Positions 21,012-30,202 are shown, numbered from the stretch's first letter. The stretch is 64,000 bases of DNA from Aminobacter aminovorans (GCF_900445235.1 NZ_UFSM01000001.1:1234501-1298500); one strand, 5' to 3'. Made by a program: numbers and translations. Notes: generated from the letters alone by a model not told the origin.

Positions 21012-22082
21012 TCAGAACATTTCGCTCGGGTCGAAATTGACGATGACTTGGTCCCAGCCGCCGGCATATTTGTCGGCCGGCAGATTGTACGGAGCACACT
21101 GGAGGACCGCGCGGCGCGCCGACTCGGCTGCCGCGCGCTCGATGCCGGCCGAACCACCACCGGAGATGATCTCCGGCCGTCCCTCGACCTCGCCGCTAGG
21201 GGTGAGATTGAACTGAATGGAAACTTTGAGGCCGCCGCCGTCCATGGCGCCTGCCGGCACGTTCCAGCAACGCTGGACCTGACCGCGCAGGGCGTCCATC
21301 TCGCTCTGGCTCAGCTTGTTGCCGCCGGTGTCCTTCTTGCCGCCAAGCGATGCCTGTTCGGTCGAGCGCTTGGCGCCACCACCCGATGGCTTCTGCTTGT
21401 TGAGCAGGGCGGCAACCTCGTCGGCGTTGAATTCCTTTTCTTCCGACTTCGGCTTGGACGAGGCCTGTTGGGTCTGCTTGTCTTCCTGCTTGCGCTCTGG
21501 CGTCTTGGCCGTCTGGGCCTGGGGCGGCTGCGGCTTGGCTTCCGGCGCCGGGGCATTTTCAGGCAGCTTGACGGCTTCCGCCTCGGCCTGGTCGGAGACG
21601 ATGGTCTCGGCAACCGGGTCGGGCTTGACCTCCTGCTTGGGCTGGGGCTGCGGCGTCACTTCGGTCGCGGGCACTGGCACAGGCTTGGGCTCGGCCTGCT
21701 TCACCGGCTCGGGCTTCGGCTGCTCGACAGGTGTCGGCTTCGGCTCGGGCTTGGGCGAGGGCGGCGGTGCGGCGGCGACGTCCACTTCCTTCTGCGTCGG
21801 CTCGGGCGTCGGCGGCTTGTCGCTGTCGGTCTTGTTGTCGCCGACGTTCTGGGCGTCCGGAACGATGTCGGGACGGCTCGTCGGCTTGGGCGCCGGCTTT
21901 TCGTTGGCCGGGGCCTTCTTGTCGCCCTTCTGGATCTGGGTGATCGATTCCACCGGCACGATGTCGACCGGGAACGCCTCGACGTCGGCGACTTCGAGGG
22001 CGCTGGGTGCCGACAGGGTGAACAGGCCGAAGCCCAGCACCGCTGCATGCAAAACCACAGATGTCGTGAGGCCGGTCTTCAT
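21012..22082 (-). CDS. tolA: Tol-Pal system protein TolA
   Basis: TolA spans the periplasm and transmits proton-motive-force energy from TolQR to TolB-Pal. The 356 residues show one N-terminal transmembrane helix (about 5-25), a long Pro/Lys/Glu/Gln-rich middle region (about 50-245) and a C-terminal globular TonB/TolA-like domain. The conserved tail contains CWNVPAGAMDGGGL and CAPYNLP, two cysteines positioned as in the disulfide-bearing TolA domain III. The middle is Pro-rich rather than the Ala/Lys helix of E. coli, as is common in Rhizobiales. It starts 8 bases after tolR. Confidence 0.93.
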   Translation of the reverse strand: MKTGLTTSVVLHAAVLGFGLFTLSAPSALEVADVEAFPVDIVPVESITQIQKGDKKAPANEKPAPKPTSRPDIVPDAQNVGDNKTDSDKPPTPEPTQKEVDVAAAPPPSPKPEPKPTPVEQPKPEPVKQAEPKPVPVPATEVTPQPQPKQEVKPDPVAETIVSDQAEAEAVKLPENAPAPEAKPQPPQAQTAKTPERKQEDKQTQQASSKPKSEEKEFNADEVAALLNKQKPSGGGAKRSTEQASLGGKKDTGGNKLSQSEMDALRGQVQRCWNVPAGAMDGGGLKVSIQFNLTPSGEVEGRPEIISGGGSAGIERAAAESARRAVLQCAPYNLPADKYAGGWDQVIVNFDPSEMF

Positions 22083-22090
22083 TTTGAGGG

Positions 22091-22549
22091 CTACTGGTCC
22101 TGTTCCTGCAGCGTGACGAGGCCGATCTTGTTGTAACCGGCGGCCTGGATGCGGGCCATGACCTTCATCACCGTGCCGTAGTCGGCGGTCTTGTCGCCGC
22201 GCACGTAGATGCGTTCCTCGTAGCCGGCCTTGGCGATGGCGCCGAGCTTGGCCACGACCTCGTCGATCGGGATCTCGGTTTCCTGGATGTGGATCTGGCC
22301 GGCCTCATTGATGGAAATTGTGATCGGCTGCGTTTCCGAGTTCAGCGCCTTGGCCTGGGTCTCGGGCAGGTCGATCGGCACGCCGACGGTCATCAGCGGT
22401 GCCGCCACCATGAAGATGATGAGCAGCACCAGCATCACGTCGACGAACGGCGTGACGTTGATTTCGGACATCAGGCCGTGGTGGCGGCCGCGCCGTCGGT
22501 GGCCGCGCCCGCCGCGGCCCGAACCGCCCGCGCTAACTGACATACCCAT
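22091..22549 (-). CDS. tolR: Tol-Pal system protein TolR
   Basis: TolR is the ExbD-like partner of TolQ in the inner-membrane proton channel. The 152 residues have a basic Gly/Arg/His-rich cytoplasmic N-terminus, one transmembrane helix at about 35-53 and a periplasmic domain. Asp37 in the segment FVDVMLVLL matches the proton-carrying aspartate of TolR/ExbD. The Gly/Arg-rich 25-residue N-terminus is longer than in E. coli. It starts 10 bases after tolQ with a GAGGAG-type site overlapping the tolQ stop. Confidence 0.95.
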   Translation of the reverse strand: MGMSVSAGGSGRGGRGHRRRGRHHGLMSEINVTPFVDVMLVLLIIFMVAAPLMTVGVPIDLPETQAKALNSETQPITISINEAGQIHIQETEIPIDEVVAKLGAIAKAGYEERIYVRGDKTADYGTVMKVMARIQAAGYNKIGLVTLQEQDQ

Positions 22550-22559
22550 GGTCTACTCC

Positions 22560-23270
22560 TCAGGCCCGCTGCGCGACTTTTTCATCGATTTGGCGCGAGA
22601 GTATGGCGGAGAACTCGTCGGAGAAGCCCTCCATGCGCATGCCGATCTTGCCGGCGTCGGATGACAGCTTGTTGTAGGCGATAACGGCGGGAATGGCGGC
22701 GAGCAGGCCGATGGCGGTCGCCAGCAGCGCTTCGGCGATGCCGGGGGCGACGACAGCCAGGTTGGTCGACTTCGAGCCGGCGATGGCCTGGAACGAGGTC
22801 ATGATGCCGACGACGGTGCCGAAAAGGCCGATGAACGGGGCGGCCGAACCGATGGTGGCGAGGAAGCCGAGCCGGCCTTCCAGCCGCTCCATCTCGCGCG
22901 TCAGTGCCAGGTCCATTGCCTTGTCGATGCGGGTCTGCAGCGCCAGCGGCGACTTGGCACCCTTCTCGAAGCTCTTCTTCCACTCCTTCATGGCAGCGAC
23001 GAAGATCGCGCTCATCCCCGATGTCTTGCGGTCGGACAGGTTGCGATAGAGCTCTTCCAGAGACTGACCGGACCAGAATATCTGTTCGAAGCGGTTCAGC
23101 GCTGCGCGCATGCGGTTGTAGGCAACCAGCTTGTCGACGATGATCGCCCAGGTCCACACCGACGCGCCGAGCAGGCCCAGCATCACCAGCTTGACTACCC
23201 AGCCGGCCTGCCAAAACAACGCCCAAATCGACAATTCCGCGCCGGTTTGGGCGAGAGGTAGGTTTTCCAT
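22560..23270 (-). CDS. tolQ: Tol-Pal system protein TolQ
   Basis: TolQ is the three-helix MotA/TolQ/ExbB-type subunit that forms the proton-conducting stator with TolR. The 236 residues show a transmembrane helix at about 22-42 and two more around 140-165 and 175-200, separated from the first by a cytoplasmic loop. The conserved LATIGSAAPFIGLFGTVVGIM segment marks the second helix. It heads tolQRAB, with AAGGAC before the ATG. Confidence 0.96.
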   Translation of the reverse strand: MENLPLAQTGAELSIWALFWQAGWVVKLVMLGLLGASVWTWAIIVDKLVAYNRMRAALNRFEQIFWSGQSLEELYRNLSDRKTSGMSAIFVAAMKEWKKSFEKGAKSPLALQTRIDKAMDLALTREMERLEGRLGFLATIGSAAPFIGLFGTVVGIMTSFQAIAGSKSTNLAVVAPGIAEALLATAIGLLAAIPAVIAYNKLSSDAGKIGMRMEGFSDEFSAILSRQIDEKVAQRA

Positions 23271-23629
23271 CTGTAACAGTCCTTAAGATTTCCGGGCCCG
23301 GCTCGCAGCTAGCCCTTGCGCATCATCCCATGGTGGTCCGTTCGCGCGAAGCTTCCGGAAGTGCCCCAAAATGCGCCTTTTCGGCCTTTTCGGGGCGAAT
23401 TTTGGTGAAAGGAAGGCCGCTCGGAATCCTTACGACTTTCACCGACCCCTTAATGGACCGTTATGGTTAAAGATGGGTTAGGAACATGATGCCGCGCTCA
23501 CCTGCCACCCCGGTGGGACGGGGTTGCAGCGCTCCGGAGCCCGAAGTAGCGGCTCTCGCGTCACACGATCTTGTGATCGGGGAACTCTGTCGGCAGGCCC
23601 GCTAAGGACGTCCTGCCGCTCGGTCGACG
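23271..23629 (-). promoter_or_regulatory. tolQ upstream region
   Basis: The 359 non-coding bases between tolQ and ybgC must contain the tolQRAB promoter. Visible elements are an interrupted inverted repeat around 23364-23406 (CCAAAAT...ATTTTGG) and a near-CtrA box TTAA-agatggg-TTAG at 23467-23481, which misses one base of the second half-site. A 7-bp inverted repeat (23591-23597 with 23612-23618) may terminate ybgC, but it has no T tract. Confidence 0.35.
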
Positions 23630-24097
23630 TCACCGTCCGGGCATGAAAGCTTCGATCCAGTCCTTCGGGAAGCGCCTTGGCCGGCCGTTCTCGCCCATGA
23701 TCGCCGCTTCGACCTTGGCTTCGACCAGCACCTCGTCGCCGCGCTTCAGCTGCTGGGCCATGGTGATGCGGGCGCCAGAGATGTCCTGGGTCCGGGTCTC
23801 GATGGTCAGGATGTCGTCGATCTTGGCGGATGCGCGGAAATCGATCTCCATGCGGCGGACCACCCAGACGATCTTCTCGCCATGCTTGCCGTCGGCGAGT
23901 TCGGTGTGGTGGACGCCGGCAAGGCGCAGGAAGTCCGAGCGTCCGCGTTCGAAGAACTCGAGATAGCGCGCATGGTAGACGACGCCGGAGAAGTCGGTGT
24001 CGGCATAATAGACCCGCGCCATCAGATGGTGGCCGAACGGCGTCAGGGCGCCGGAAAGGCCGGCCGCCAGCAAGTCCTGGTCAACATGATCCGCCAT
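23630..24097 (-). CDS. ybgC: Acyl-CoA thioesterase YbgC
   Basis: YbgC is a hot-dog-fold thioesterase encoded with tol-pal in many Proteobacteria; it hydrolyses short acyl-CoAs and associates with phospholipid synthesis enzymes. The 155 residues carry the family signature YADTDFSGVVYHARYLEF at about 31-48, including the catalytic aspartate. Unlike in E. coli, it is separated from tolQ by 359 bases, so it is probably expressed separately. Confidence 0.94.
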   Translation of the reverse strand: MADHVDQDLLAAGLSGALTPFGHHLMARVYYADTDFSGVVYHARYLEFFERGRSDFLRLAGVHHTELADGKHGEKIVWVVRRMEIDFRASAKIDDILTIETRTQDISGARITMAQQLKRGDEVLVEAKVEAAIMGENGRPRRFPKDWIEAFMPGR

Positions 24098-24244
24098 CGC
24101 ACGTCCTCGTTGCGGCCGCTTTGCCGAGAAAATCCGGCAACGGGCAGGAATCCGATGGCATTATCGGCGGCAACGATCAAGAACTGTCTGCTGGCGCTGC
24201 CGCATGGGTTGATGGATGACTATGCCGTTCGGCTGTGGGCTGAG

Positions 24245-24440
24245 CGGTCCCGTCGCTGACTCTCGGCATACGGGGCTGGGTATTTATTGGCCCCGGACGC
24301 TTGCGCGAGAACACCAAGAGGTTGGTGCGCATTGCAGGCGGCATGAACCATTGCAGCAGCGAGACGAAGGCAAAGCCCGGCGCCGTGCCGCCGTGATATT
24401 TCGGCGTGCCGTTGGAGACGTAGCCGTGGTGCGACCATAT
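24245..24440 (-). pseudogene. Possible C-terminal gene remnant
   Basis: In the 460 bases between ybgC and the GH5 gene, one minus-strand frame reads IWSHHGYVSNGTPKYHGG, then a hydrophobic stretch with LLQWFMPPAMRT and a basic end (FSRKRPG). This looks like natural protein sequence rather than shadow coding, but it has an upstream stop, no plausible start and no recognised family. It may be the remnant of a decayed gene. Confidence 0.25.
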
Positions 24441-24557
24441 TATTTGGTCTGTGCTTGTTTATCTGGCGGCTGACATTTTCAGCATGTTCGGCTTCGGGGC
24501 TTTCCTTTTGCCGGGCTTTTGGGCACCAGTTCCGTGTTGATCGATGGGGGCGGTGGC

Positions 24558-25799
24558 ATGGCAGCGATGATCAGGACCTCACTGATGGCTTTGCTGGCAC
24601 TGGCACTGCCGGTCAGCGCGGTGGAAGCCGCAACATTCACGATGAAGCGCGGCATCAATCTCGACATCTGGGAGACGTGGCCCGGCGAAGACAAATGGGG
24701 CGACGCCAACGTCATCCTGCCGTTTCCCGAATGGCGCAAGCGGCTTGGCGAAGGTGAGTTGAAGGCGCTCAAGGCCGGTGGCTTCGATGTCGTGCGCATC
24801 CCCGTCGACCCCTCGGTATTCCTGTCTGAAAAGACCGAGCCGTTGCGCGAACAATTGCTTGAGAGCGTCCTGGAATCGGCCCGCATGGTCAACGCCGCGG
24901 GGCTCAAGGCGGTCGTCGACCTTCACCTCATACCAGCAGGCGGCAACGGGCAGATCGGCATGTCCGAAGTGATGGACGATCCGGCCAATTTCGACCGCTA
25001 TGTCGAGTTGGTCCGGCAGATGGGCCTCACCTTGGCCAAGGAAGATCCCGCCCAGGTCGCCTTCGAACTGATGAACGAGCCGGTCGTCGATTGCGAGCCG
25101 GGTGAGGCCAAGGCCTGGCCCGAGCGTCTCAAGCGCCTCTATGCCGCCGCGCGCTCTTCGGCGACCCGCCTAACCCTGGTGCTGTCGGGCAGTTGCTGGG
25201 CCGGCGCCGAAGGTCTTGCTGCGCTCGACCCCAAGGACATCCCAGACGACAATGTCATATGGACGTTCCATTCCTATCAGCCGTTCCTGCTCACCAGCCA
25301 GGGCGCCACCTGGGCCGGTGACTTCATCCGCTATGTCACCGGGCTACCCTATCCGCCCTACGCCGTACCGCGCGCTGAACTTGACGCGGTGCTTGACAAG
25401 GTCCGCGCCAAGATCAGGGCCGAAGCGCCGTTGCTCCGCCGCGCCGGCATGCTCGCCTATCTCGACGAGCAGATCGCGCTCGTCGACAGCACGGAAAAGC
25501 TCGAGGCCGAGCTCGACGCGCCGTTCCGACAGGTCGACGCCTGGGCGAAGAAAAACGGCATCGCGCCCGAGAACATCTATCTCGGCGAGTTCGGCATGAT
25601 CCGCCAGGAATACAACAATCCTTACGTCATGCCCGGCGCCTGGCGCGCCGCCTATGTCACCGACATGATCTCCCGGGCTGAAGCGCATGGCTTTGCCTGG
25701 TCGATCTGGGGATATGGCGGTGCCTTCGGCATCGTCGACGAATTCGAAGGCCGCAAGGCCGAGCCTGACGTGCTGGAGGTGGTGCGTGGGCTGAAGTAA
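24558..25799 (+). CDS. Glycoside hydrolase family 5 (cellulase-like), exported
   Basis: This 413-residue secreted glycosidase has a signal peptide over about residues 1-25 (cut near VEA). The GH5 acid/base is E174 in FELMNEP and the nucleophile E344 in YLGEFGM; the (beta/alpha)8 strand motif TFHSYQPF lies between. The substrate could be cellulose, a mixed-linkage glucan or an exopolysaccharide. The ATG at 24558 was chosen because GGGGGCGG precedes it and the signal peptide starts there. The gene stands alone, so a link to polysaccharide biosynthesis cannot be inferred from context. Confidence 0.88.
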   Translation: MAAMIRTSLMALLALALPVSAVEAATFTMKRGINLDIWETWPGEDKWGDANVILPFPEWRKRLGEGELKALKAGGFDVVRIPVDPSVFLSEKTEPLREQLLESVLESARMVNAAGLKAVVDLHLIPAGGNGQIGMSEVMDDPANFDRYVELVRQMGLTLAKEDPAQVAFELMNEPVVDCEPGEAKAWPERLKRLYAAARSSATRLTLVLSGSCWAGAEGLAALDPKDIPDDNVIWTFHSYQPFLLTSQGATWAGDFIRYVTGLPYPPYAVPRAELDAVLDKVRAKIRAEAPLLRRAGMLAYLDEQIALVDSTEKLEAELDAPFRQVDAWAKKNGIAPENIYLGEFGMIRQEYNNPYVMPGAWRAAYVTDMISRAEAHGFAWSIWGYGGAFGIVDEFEGRKAEPDVLEVVRGLK

Positions 25800-25801
25800 C
25801 T

Positions 25802-26704
25802 TCAGCCCAGGTCGACAGCCAGTATCTCCGGCCGCACGCCGAAGCGGATTGGGGCGATGCTGAAACCCAGGCCGCCTGATACGATCAAGTTGCGGCTGCC
25901 CTCGACGACATGGCCATAGGCGTAGCGGTTGCCGAAGCGCGAGGGAACGACCGGCGAATAGCCGAACAGGCGCACTTGGCCGCCATGGGTATGTCCCGAC
26001 AGGGTCAGCGCCACGCGGTCCGGCACCTCGGGAAAAATGTCGGGCTCATGGGCCAGCAGGATGACAGGTGCCTCATCGCCGACTTTAGTCAACGTGCCGC
26101 GAAGGTCGTGAAGCCCGGTGAAGCCCTTGCGGCCCCAGGCCCTGCCGGGCCGTAGCGCCAACTGGTCCGCCAAGCCTGCGATCCAGAAGCCATGGCCGTC
26201 CTTTTCCAGCCGGACGGCATCGTTTTCCATGACGGGAATTCCTGCCGATTCAAGCGCTCGCCTGGCAATGGGAGGACCTTGTCCGGCCTTCTGAGCCGTC
26301 AGGTCCTCCCACCAGTCATGATTGCCGAGGACGGAAAACACGCCGAGCGGTGCCTTGAGGCCGGACAGGGCCGGACCCCATTGATGTGCATCGACCCAGC
26401 CGCTCACCATACGTGTACCCGCGACGTAATCACCGAGCAGCACGATGACATCGGGCTCCAGCGCATTGGCCTCTTCAGCCAGGGAGGCGATGCGTTCAGG
26501 CGTCATCCAGGGACGACAGGCGTGAATGTCGGCGAGCGCCACGACGCGCAGCTTCAGGCCGTTTGGCCAGTTCGGTGGGGTCAGCGCATAGCGTTTGACC
26601 CGCGTAAACAGCATCGGTTCGATGCCGACCGCGTAGGTTCCAAGCGCTGCGGCGGCCAGGACCGAACCGCCGAGAAAACGGAAGAAGCCGCGGCGGGTGA
26701 TCAA
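25802..26704 (-). CDS. Metallophosphoesterase, YkuE-like, Tat-type signal
   Basis: A calcineurin-like phosphoesterase of about 300 residues. Metal-binding motifs appear in order: ALADIHACRPW, LLGDYVAG, VLGNHDWW and LSGHTHGGQ. The N-terminus ITRRGFFRFLGG followed by a hydrophobic stretch is a twin-arginine signal or anchor, placing the enzyme outside the cytosol. The start used is TTG at 26702-26704, overlapping the GNAT stop (TTGA), because the signal begins right there. Translation could also start further upstream inside the GNAT gene. Members such as YkuE hydrolyse phospholipid headgroups or nucleotides. Confidence 0.82.
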   Translation of the reverse strand: MITRRGFFRFLGGSVLAAAALGTYAVGIEPMLFTRVKRYALTPPNWPNGLKLRVVALADIHACRPWMTPERIASLAEEANALEPDVIVLLGDYVAGTRMVSGWVDAHQWGPALSGLKAPLGVFSVLGNHDWWEDLTAQKAGQGPPIARRALESAGIPVMENDAVRLEKDGHGFWIAGLADQLALRPGRAWGRKGFTGLHDLRGTLTKVGDEAPVILLAHEPDIFPEVPDRVALTLSGHTHGGQVRLFGYSPVVPSRFGNRYAYGHVVEGSRNLIVSGGLGFSIAPIRFGVRPEILAVDLG

Positions 26705-27192
26705 ATCCTGGCATCCGGACTGTGGCGCTCGAAGCGCTGCTCGCGCACGCCGCCCGACCATTGGTCGCGCTCTGCCTCGGCGACGAGAGCAAAACCGAAC
26801 GACTCGTAGAGATGGCGGGCCGGACCGAGCCCGGCGAATGTCGTGAGATAGACACCGGGAAAGCCCTTGCTATCGACATGCGCCATGGCCTGGTCCATCA
26901 GTCGCCGTCCGAGGCCCGTGCCGCGCGCGCCGTCGCTGGTGATGAACCAGCGCAGATGCGCCAGCGGCTCCGTCGAAGTCGGGCCTTCCAGGCTGATCGT
27001 TCCGAGGAGCCTGCCATTGTCGTCATCTTGGGCGGCGAAGAAGTCGAGGCCGGGCCTGAAATCGCGCATGAAGGCGGAAAGCTCGCCAGCGACCTTGGCT
27101 TCGAACGGCAGGCCGAACCCCCAGTCGCGGGCATAATATTCGGCGTGCAACCTGATAATGTCGGCTATCAGTCCGGGACGATAGCCTGGCAT
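26701..27192 (-). CDS. GNAT-family N-acetyltransferase
   Basis: This 163-residue protein has the GNAT fold. The acetyl-CoA pyrophosphate loop is seen as GARGTGLGRRLM near residues 88-99, and LYESFGF marks the C-terminal strand. The acceptor is unknown; N-terminal acetylation and antibiotic acetylation are both possible in this family. It starts 2 bases after the ruvB stop and overlaps the phosphoesterase gene, so it is probably translated as part of the ruv transcript. Confidence 0.85.
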   Translation of the reverse strand: MPGYRPGLIADIIRLHAEYYARDWGFGLPFEAKVAGELSAFMRDFRPGLDFFAAQDDDNGRLLGTISLEGPTSTEPLAHLRWFITSDGARGTGLGRRLMDQAMAHVDSKGFPGVYLTTFAGLGPARHLYESFGFALVAEAERDQWSGGVREQRFERHSPDARI

Positions 27193-27194
27193 GC

Positions 27195-28235
27195 TCAGTC
27201 TTCTTCCTGAAACAGGTTGATCTGCTGGACGGCGAGTTCACGCGGAATTTCGAGGCCGAGATGTTTCCAGGCATTGGCCGTCAGCACGCGGCCGCGCGGG
27301 GTGCGCTGGATGAAACCCTGCTGGATCAGATAGGGCTCGATGATGTCCTCGATGGCGTCGCGCGGCTCGGACAGGCCAGCGGCAATGGTCTCGATGCCCA
27401 CCGGGCCGCCGCCGAAATTCATCGCGATCATCGAGAGATAGCGTCGGTCGAGAGAATCGAGACCGAGCGCGTCGACCTCGAGTCGCGACAGCGCCTCGTC
27501 GGCGATGCGGCGGTCGACAGGTCCGGAACCGGCGACGGCGGCGAAATCGCGGACGCGGCGCAGCAGGCGTCCGGCGATGCGCGGGGTGCCGCGGGCGCGC
27601 CGCGCAATCTCGACGGCGCCGTCGTCGGCCAGCGGCATGCCGAGGATGCGTGCGCCACGGCGCACGATCAGTTCAAGTTCCTCGACCGTATAGAAGTTGA
27701 GCCGGGTCGGGATGCCGAAGCGGTCGCGCAGTGGATTGGTCAAAAGCCCGAGGCGCGTGGTGGCGGCAACGAGTGTGAATTTGGCGAGGTCGATCTTCAC
27801 CGAGCGTGCTGCCGGACCTTCGCCGATGATCAGGTCGAGCTGGTAGTCTTCCATCGCCGGATAGAGGATTTCCTCGACCGCCGGGTTGAGCCTGTGGATC
27901 TCGTCGATGAACAGGACGTCGCGTTCTTCGAGATTGGTGAGCAAGGCAGCGAGGTCGCCGGCCTTGGCGATGACGGGGCCGGAGGTCGAGCGGAAATTGA
28001 CGCCGAGTTCGCGTGCCATGATCTGGGCGAGCGTCGTCTTGCCGAGGCCGGGCGGGCCGACGAACAGCACGTGGTCAAGCGCCTCGCCGCGGCCCTTGGC
28101 GGCCTCGATGAAGATCTTGAGGTTGGCGCGCGCCGCTGCCTGGCCGACGAAATCGTCGAGCGTCTGCGGGCGCAGGCTATTGTCGGCGTCCTCGCCGCGC
28201 TTGTCGGGGGTGATGAGACGGTCGGGCGAATTCAT
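27195..28235 (-). CDS. ruvB: Holliday junction branch-migration helicase RuvB
   Basis: RuvB is the AAA+ motor that drives branch migration of Holliday junctions together with RuvA. The 346 residues show Walker A GPPGLGKT at 60-67, Walker B LFIDEIH at about 108-114, sensor segment [18 protein letters not shown], and the C-terminal winged-helix domain ending with [11 protein letters not shown]. It follows ruvA by 40 bases. Two further genes (GNAT and phosphoesterase) are tightly attached downstream. Confidence 0.98.
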   Translation of the reverse strand: MNSPDRLITPDKRGEDADNSLRPQTLDDFVGQAAARANLKIFIEAAKGRGEALDHVLFVGPPGLGKTTLAQIMARELGVNFRSTSGPVIAKAGDLAALLTNLEERDVLFIDEIHRLNPAVEEILYPAMEDYQLDLIIGEGPAARSVKIDLAKFTLVAATTRLGLLTNPLRDRFGIPTRLNFYTVEELELIVRRGARILGMPLADDGAVEIARRARGTPRIAGRLLRRVRDFAAVAGSGPVDRRIADEALSRLEVDALGLDSLDRRYLSMIAMNFGGGPVGIETIAAGLSEPRDAIEDIIEPYLIQQGFIQRTPRGRVLTANAWKHLGLEIPRELAVQQINLFQEED

Positions 28236-28275
28236 GTGCCCGTCCTCGCACGGAGCCCGGCTACGGGCAAGACGC

Positions 28276-28896
28276 TCACCGCGCCAGCTCCTTGAGGCCG
28301 AAGCGGATCAACTTGGAAGAATCGGCGTCCTCGCCGGCGGTCTTCATGGCGGCGGCAATGGCATTGGCGGCGATGTCGCGGGAGTAGCCGAGATTGACAA
28401 GCGCCGATACCGCGTCGGCGATCGGGGCGGGGGCGACGCCTTCGCCCAGCTCCTGCTTGAGCCCGATGGTGCCGGTGGCCTCGCCGGCAAAGGCCGGTGC
28501 CTTGTTCTTGAGCTCGGTGACGATGCGTTCGGCGACCTTCTTGCCGACACCGGGCGCGCGGCTGACCATGGCGATGTCGCGCAGCGCGATCGCATTGGCG
28601 AGATCGGAGGGCGCCAGCGTCGACAGGATCGCCAGCGCCACCTTGGCGCCGACGCCCTGGACATTGGCCATCAAAAGCTTGAACCACTCGCGCTCGAGTT
28701 CGGTCTTGAAGCCGTAGAGCCGGATCATGTCCTCGCGGACATAAGTCTCGATAAAAAGGACGGCGGCCTCGCCGGCGCCGGGCAGGGCGGCGAGCGTGCG
28801 CGTCGAGCAATAGGCGACGTAGCCGACGCCATGCACGTCGAGCACGCAGAAATCCTCGCCGATCTCGTCGACGGTGCCCTTCAACTTGCCGATCAT
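28276..28896 (-). CDS. ruvA: Holliday junction DNA-binding protein RuvA
   Basis: RuvA tetramers bind four-way junctions and load RuvB rings. The 206 residues contain the OB-fold domain with VHGVGYVAY, two helix-hairpin-helix motifs (QGVGAKVAL and PGVGKKVAE), and a mobile C-terminal RuvB-binding domain. The start was set at MIGKLKG (ATG ending at 28896), the conserved N-terminus; a 27-residue in-frame extension reaches into the toxin gene and is not conserved. Confidence 0.97.
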   Translation of the reverse strand: MIGKLKGTVDEIGEDFCVLDVHGVGYVAYCSTRTLAALPGAGEAAVLFIETYVREDMIRLYGFKTELEREWFKLLMANVQGVGAKVALAILSTLAPSDLANAIALRDIAMVSRAPGVGKKVAERIVTELKNKAPAFAGEATGTIGLKQELGEGVAPAPIADAVSALVNLGYSRDIAANAIAAAMKTAGEDADSSKLIRFGLKELAR

Positions 28897-28909
28897 GGTC
28901 TTAGCCTCG

Positions 28910-29323
28910 TCATGGATGGGTGTCTGGGGCGATGATTTCGAGGTCGGGGAAATAGGTGCGGTAGCCATCGGGATCACGGGTCAGCACAGCGTAGCCGCGA
29001 ATCGCCGCGTGAGCCCCGATGAGGAAGTCCGGCAATATCTTTTCCTGTGGACCCCCGCGACGGCGATAAAGCTGGAATGCCCTGGATGCCGCAAAGGCAG
29101 CATCCCAAGGCAGGCCCTCCCGGCGAAAGTCATCTTCCGGCAGCGCGAGATCGACCGCGTCGATCGAATCGTAGCGGATCGAGAATTCCGAATAGACGAT
29201 CTGGTTGATGATCACGCTGCCGCGCTTGCGCGCCTTCTCCAGCTGACCGCGTGACCATCTGACCCAAACGGGGTCACGCACCGCAATATCAACCAGGATG
29301 TTGGTATCCACCAGCGTTGCCAA
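28910..29323 (-). CDS. vapC: VapC-type PIN-domain toxin
   Basis: This 137-residue PIN-domain ribonuclease is the toxin of a type II pair. The four acidic metal ligands are visible: Asp6 in VDTNIL, Glu46 in SEFS, Asp99 in PDFLIG and Asp117 in TRDP. Family members cut tRNA or rRNA when the antitoxin is lost. The gene starts 2 bases after the antitoxin stop, the usual coupled order. It lies between ruvC and ruvA, which is not a standard part of the ruv operon. Confidence 0.88.
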   Translation of the reverse strand: MATLVDTNILVDIAVRDPVWVRWSRGQLEKARKRGSVIINQIVYSEFSIRYDSIDAVDLALPEDDFRREGLPWDAAFAASRAFQLYRRRGGPQEKILPDFLIGAHAAIRGYAVLTRDPDGYRTYFPDLEIIAPDTHP

Positions 29324-29325
29324 GA

Positions 29326-29577
29326 TCAGCGATCCCTGGTCAGCGCCATCACATCGTCAGTATTCATCGCCTGGTCGCCTGTGCCTTCCAGCCGGTCGAG
29401 CACCGCAAGAAAGCGGTCGAGCCGTTCGCGGTCGGCGAGCCGCCCAATGTCATCCTTGGGCACGATGGTGATCTTGCCGCCTTCGATACCGAAGATGACC
29501 TCGCTGTTGGCAGCGATGCCGAACGTCTCGCGCAGATCGCGTGGGATCGTCACCTGGCCCTTGCTGGTAACACGCAT
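29326..29577 (-). CDS. vapB: AbrB/MazE-type antitoxin of the VapBC pair
   Basis: An 83-residue protein with an N-terminal swapped-hairpin AbrB domain (MRVTSKGQVTIPRDLRE, residues 1-17), which binds operator DNA. The C-terminal ~35 residues are charged and should wrap around the toxin. AAGGAC precedes the ATG. A palindrome upstream at 29585-29606 is a good autoregulatory operator. It is directly followed by vapC. Confidence 0.9.
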   Translation of the reverse strand: MRVTSKGQVTIPRDLRETFGIAANSEVIFGIEGGKITIVPKDDIGRLADRERLDRFLAVLDRLEGTGDQAMNTDDVMALTRDR

Positions 29578-29584
29578 GGAAATG

Positions 29585-29628
29585 TCCTTATTCTTACAAG
29601 TAAGGAATATTCCAACCTATAGAACAAG
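29585..29628 (-). promoter_or_regulatory. vapBC promoter and operator
   Basis: The nested palindrome TCCTTA...TAAGGA (29585-29606) with inner CTTAC-AA-GTAAG (29593-29604) lies just upstream of vapB. On the minus strand a -35-like TTGACT precedes it, and the expected -10 region falls at or within the palindrome. This placement fits autorepression by the VapB or VapBC complex and gives the pair its own promoter inside the ruv locus. Confidence 0.55.
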
Positions 29629-29637
29629 TCAAGAACA

Positions 29638-30159
29638 TCAGGCGTGCGCGGCGGCTAATGCCGCCAGCCTGTATGCCGGGCTCTGGCGGTGGTGGGCATG
29701 GCAGATGGCGATCGCCAGCGCATCGGCGGCATCGGCGGTGTCGAACACGGCCTTCGGCAACAGCACCTTGACCATCATGGCGATCTGCTTCTTGTCGCCA
29801 TGGCCGACGCCGATGACCGCCTTCTTCACCGCATTGGGCGAATATTCGGCGACGACAAGTCCGGCGCGGGCCGGCACCAGCATGGCGATGCCGCGTGCCT
29901 GGCCGAGCTTCAGGGTCGCTGTCGCGTCCTTGTTGACGAAGGTCGCCTCGACGGCGGCCTCATGCGGCATCTCGCGGTGAAGCACGTCGGCAAGACCGTC
30001 GTGGAGCTGGCAAAGCCGGCTGGCGAGCGCTGCCTTGTTATCGGAACGCACCGTGCCGGCGGCGACAAAGCGCAGCGAATTGCCGAGACTCTCGATGATG
30101 CCCCAGCCGGTGCGTTGAAGCCCCGGGTCGATGCCAATGATACGAATCGTCTCTCTCAT
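29638..30159 (-). CDS. ruvC: Holliday junction resolvase RuvC
   Basis: RuvC is the endonuclease that cuts Holliday junctions symmetrically. The 173 residues carry the acidic catalytic set: Asp11 in IIGIDPGLQ, Glu71 in AAVEATF, and Asp143/Asp146 in TADAADALA. The order ruvC, ruvA, ruvB is normal for Alphaproteobacteria, but here vapBC separates ruvC from ruvA. A near-consensus LexA box lies upstream. Confidence 0.97.
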   Translation of the reverse strand: MRETIRIIGIDPGLQRTGWGIIESLGNSLRFVAAGTVRSDNKAALASRLCQLHDGLADVLHREMPHEAAVEATFVNKDATATLKLGQARGIAMLVPARAGLVVAEYSPNAVKKAVIGVGHGDKKQIAMMVKVLLPKAVFDTADAADALAIAICHAHHRQSPAYRLAALAAAHA

Positions 30160-30202
30160 CCGCGAACTCTATCTTCACGGGGACAAGACGCCAGAAAAAT
30201 GT

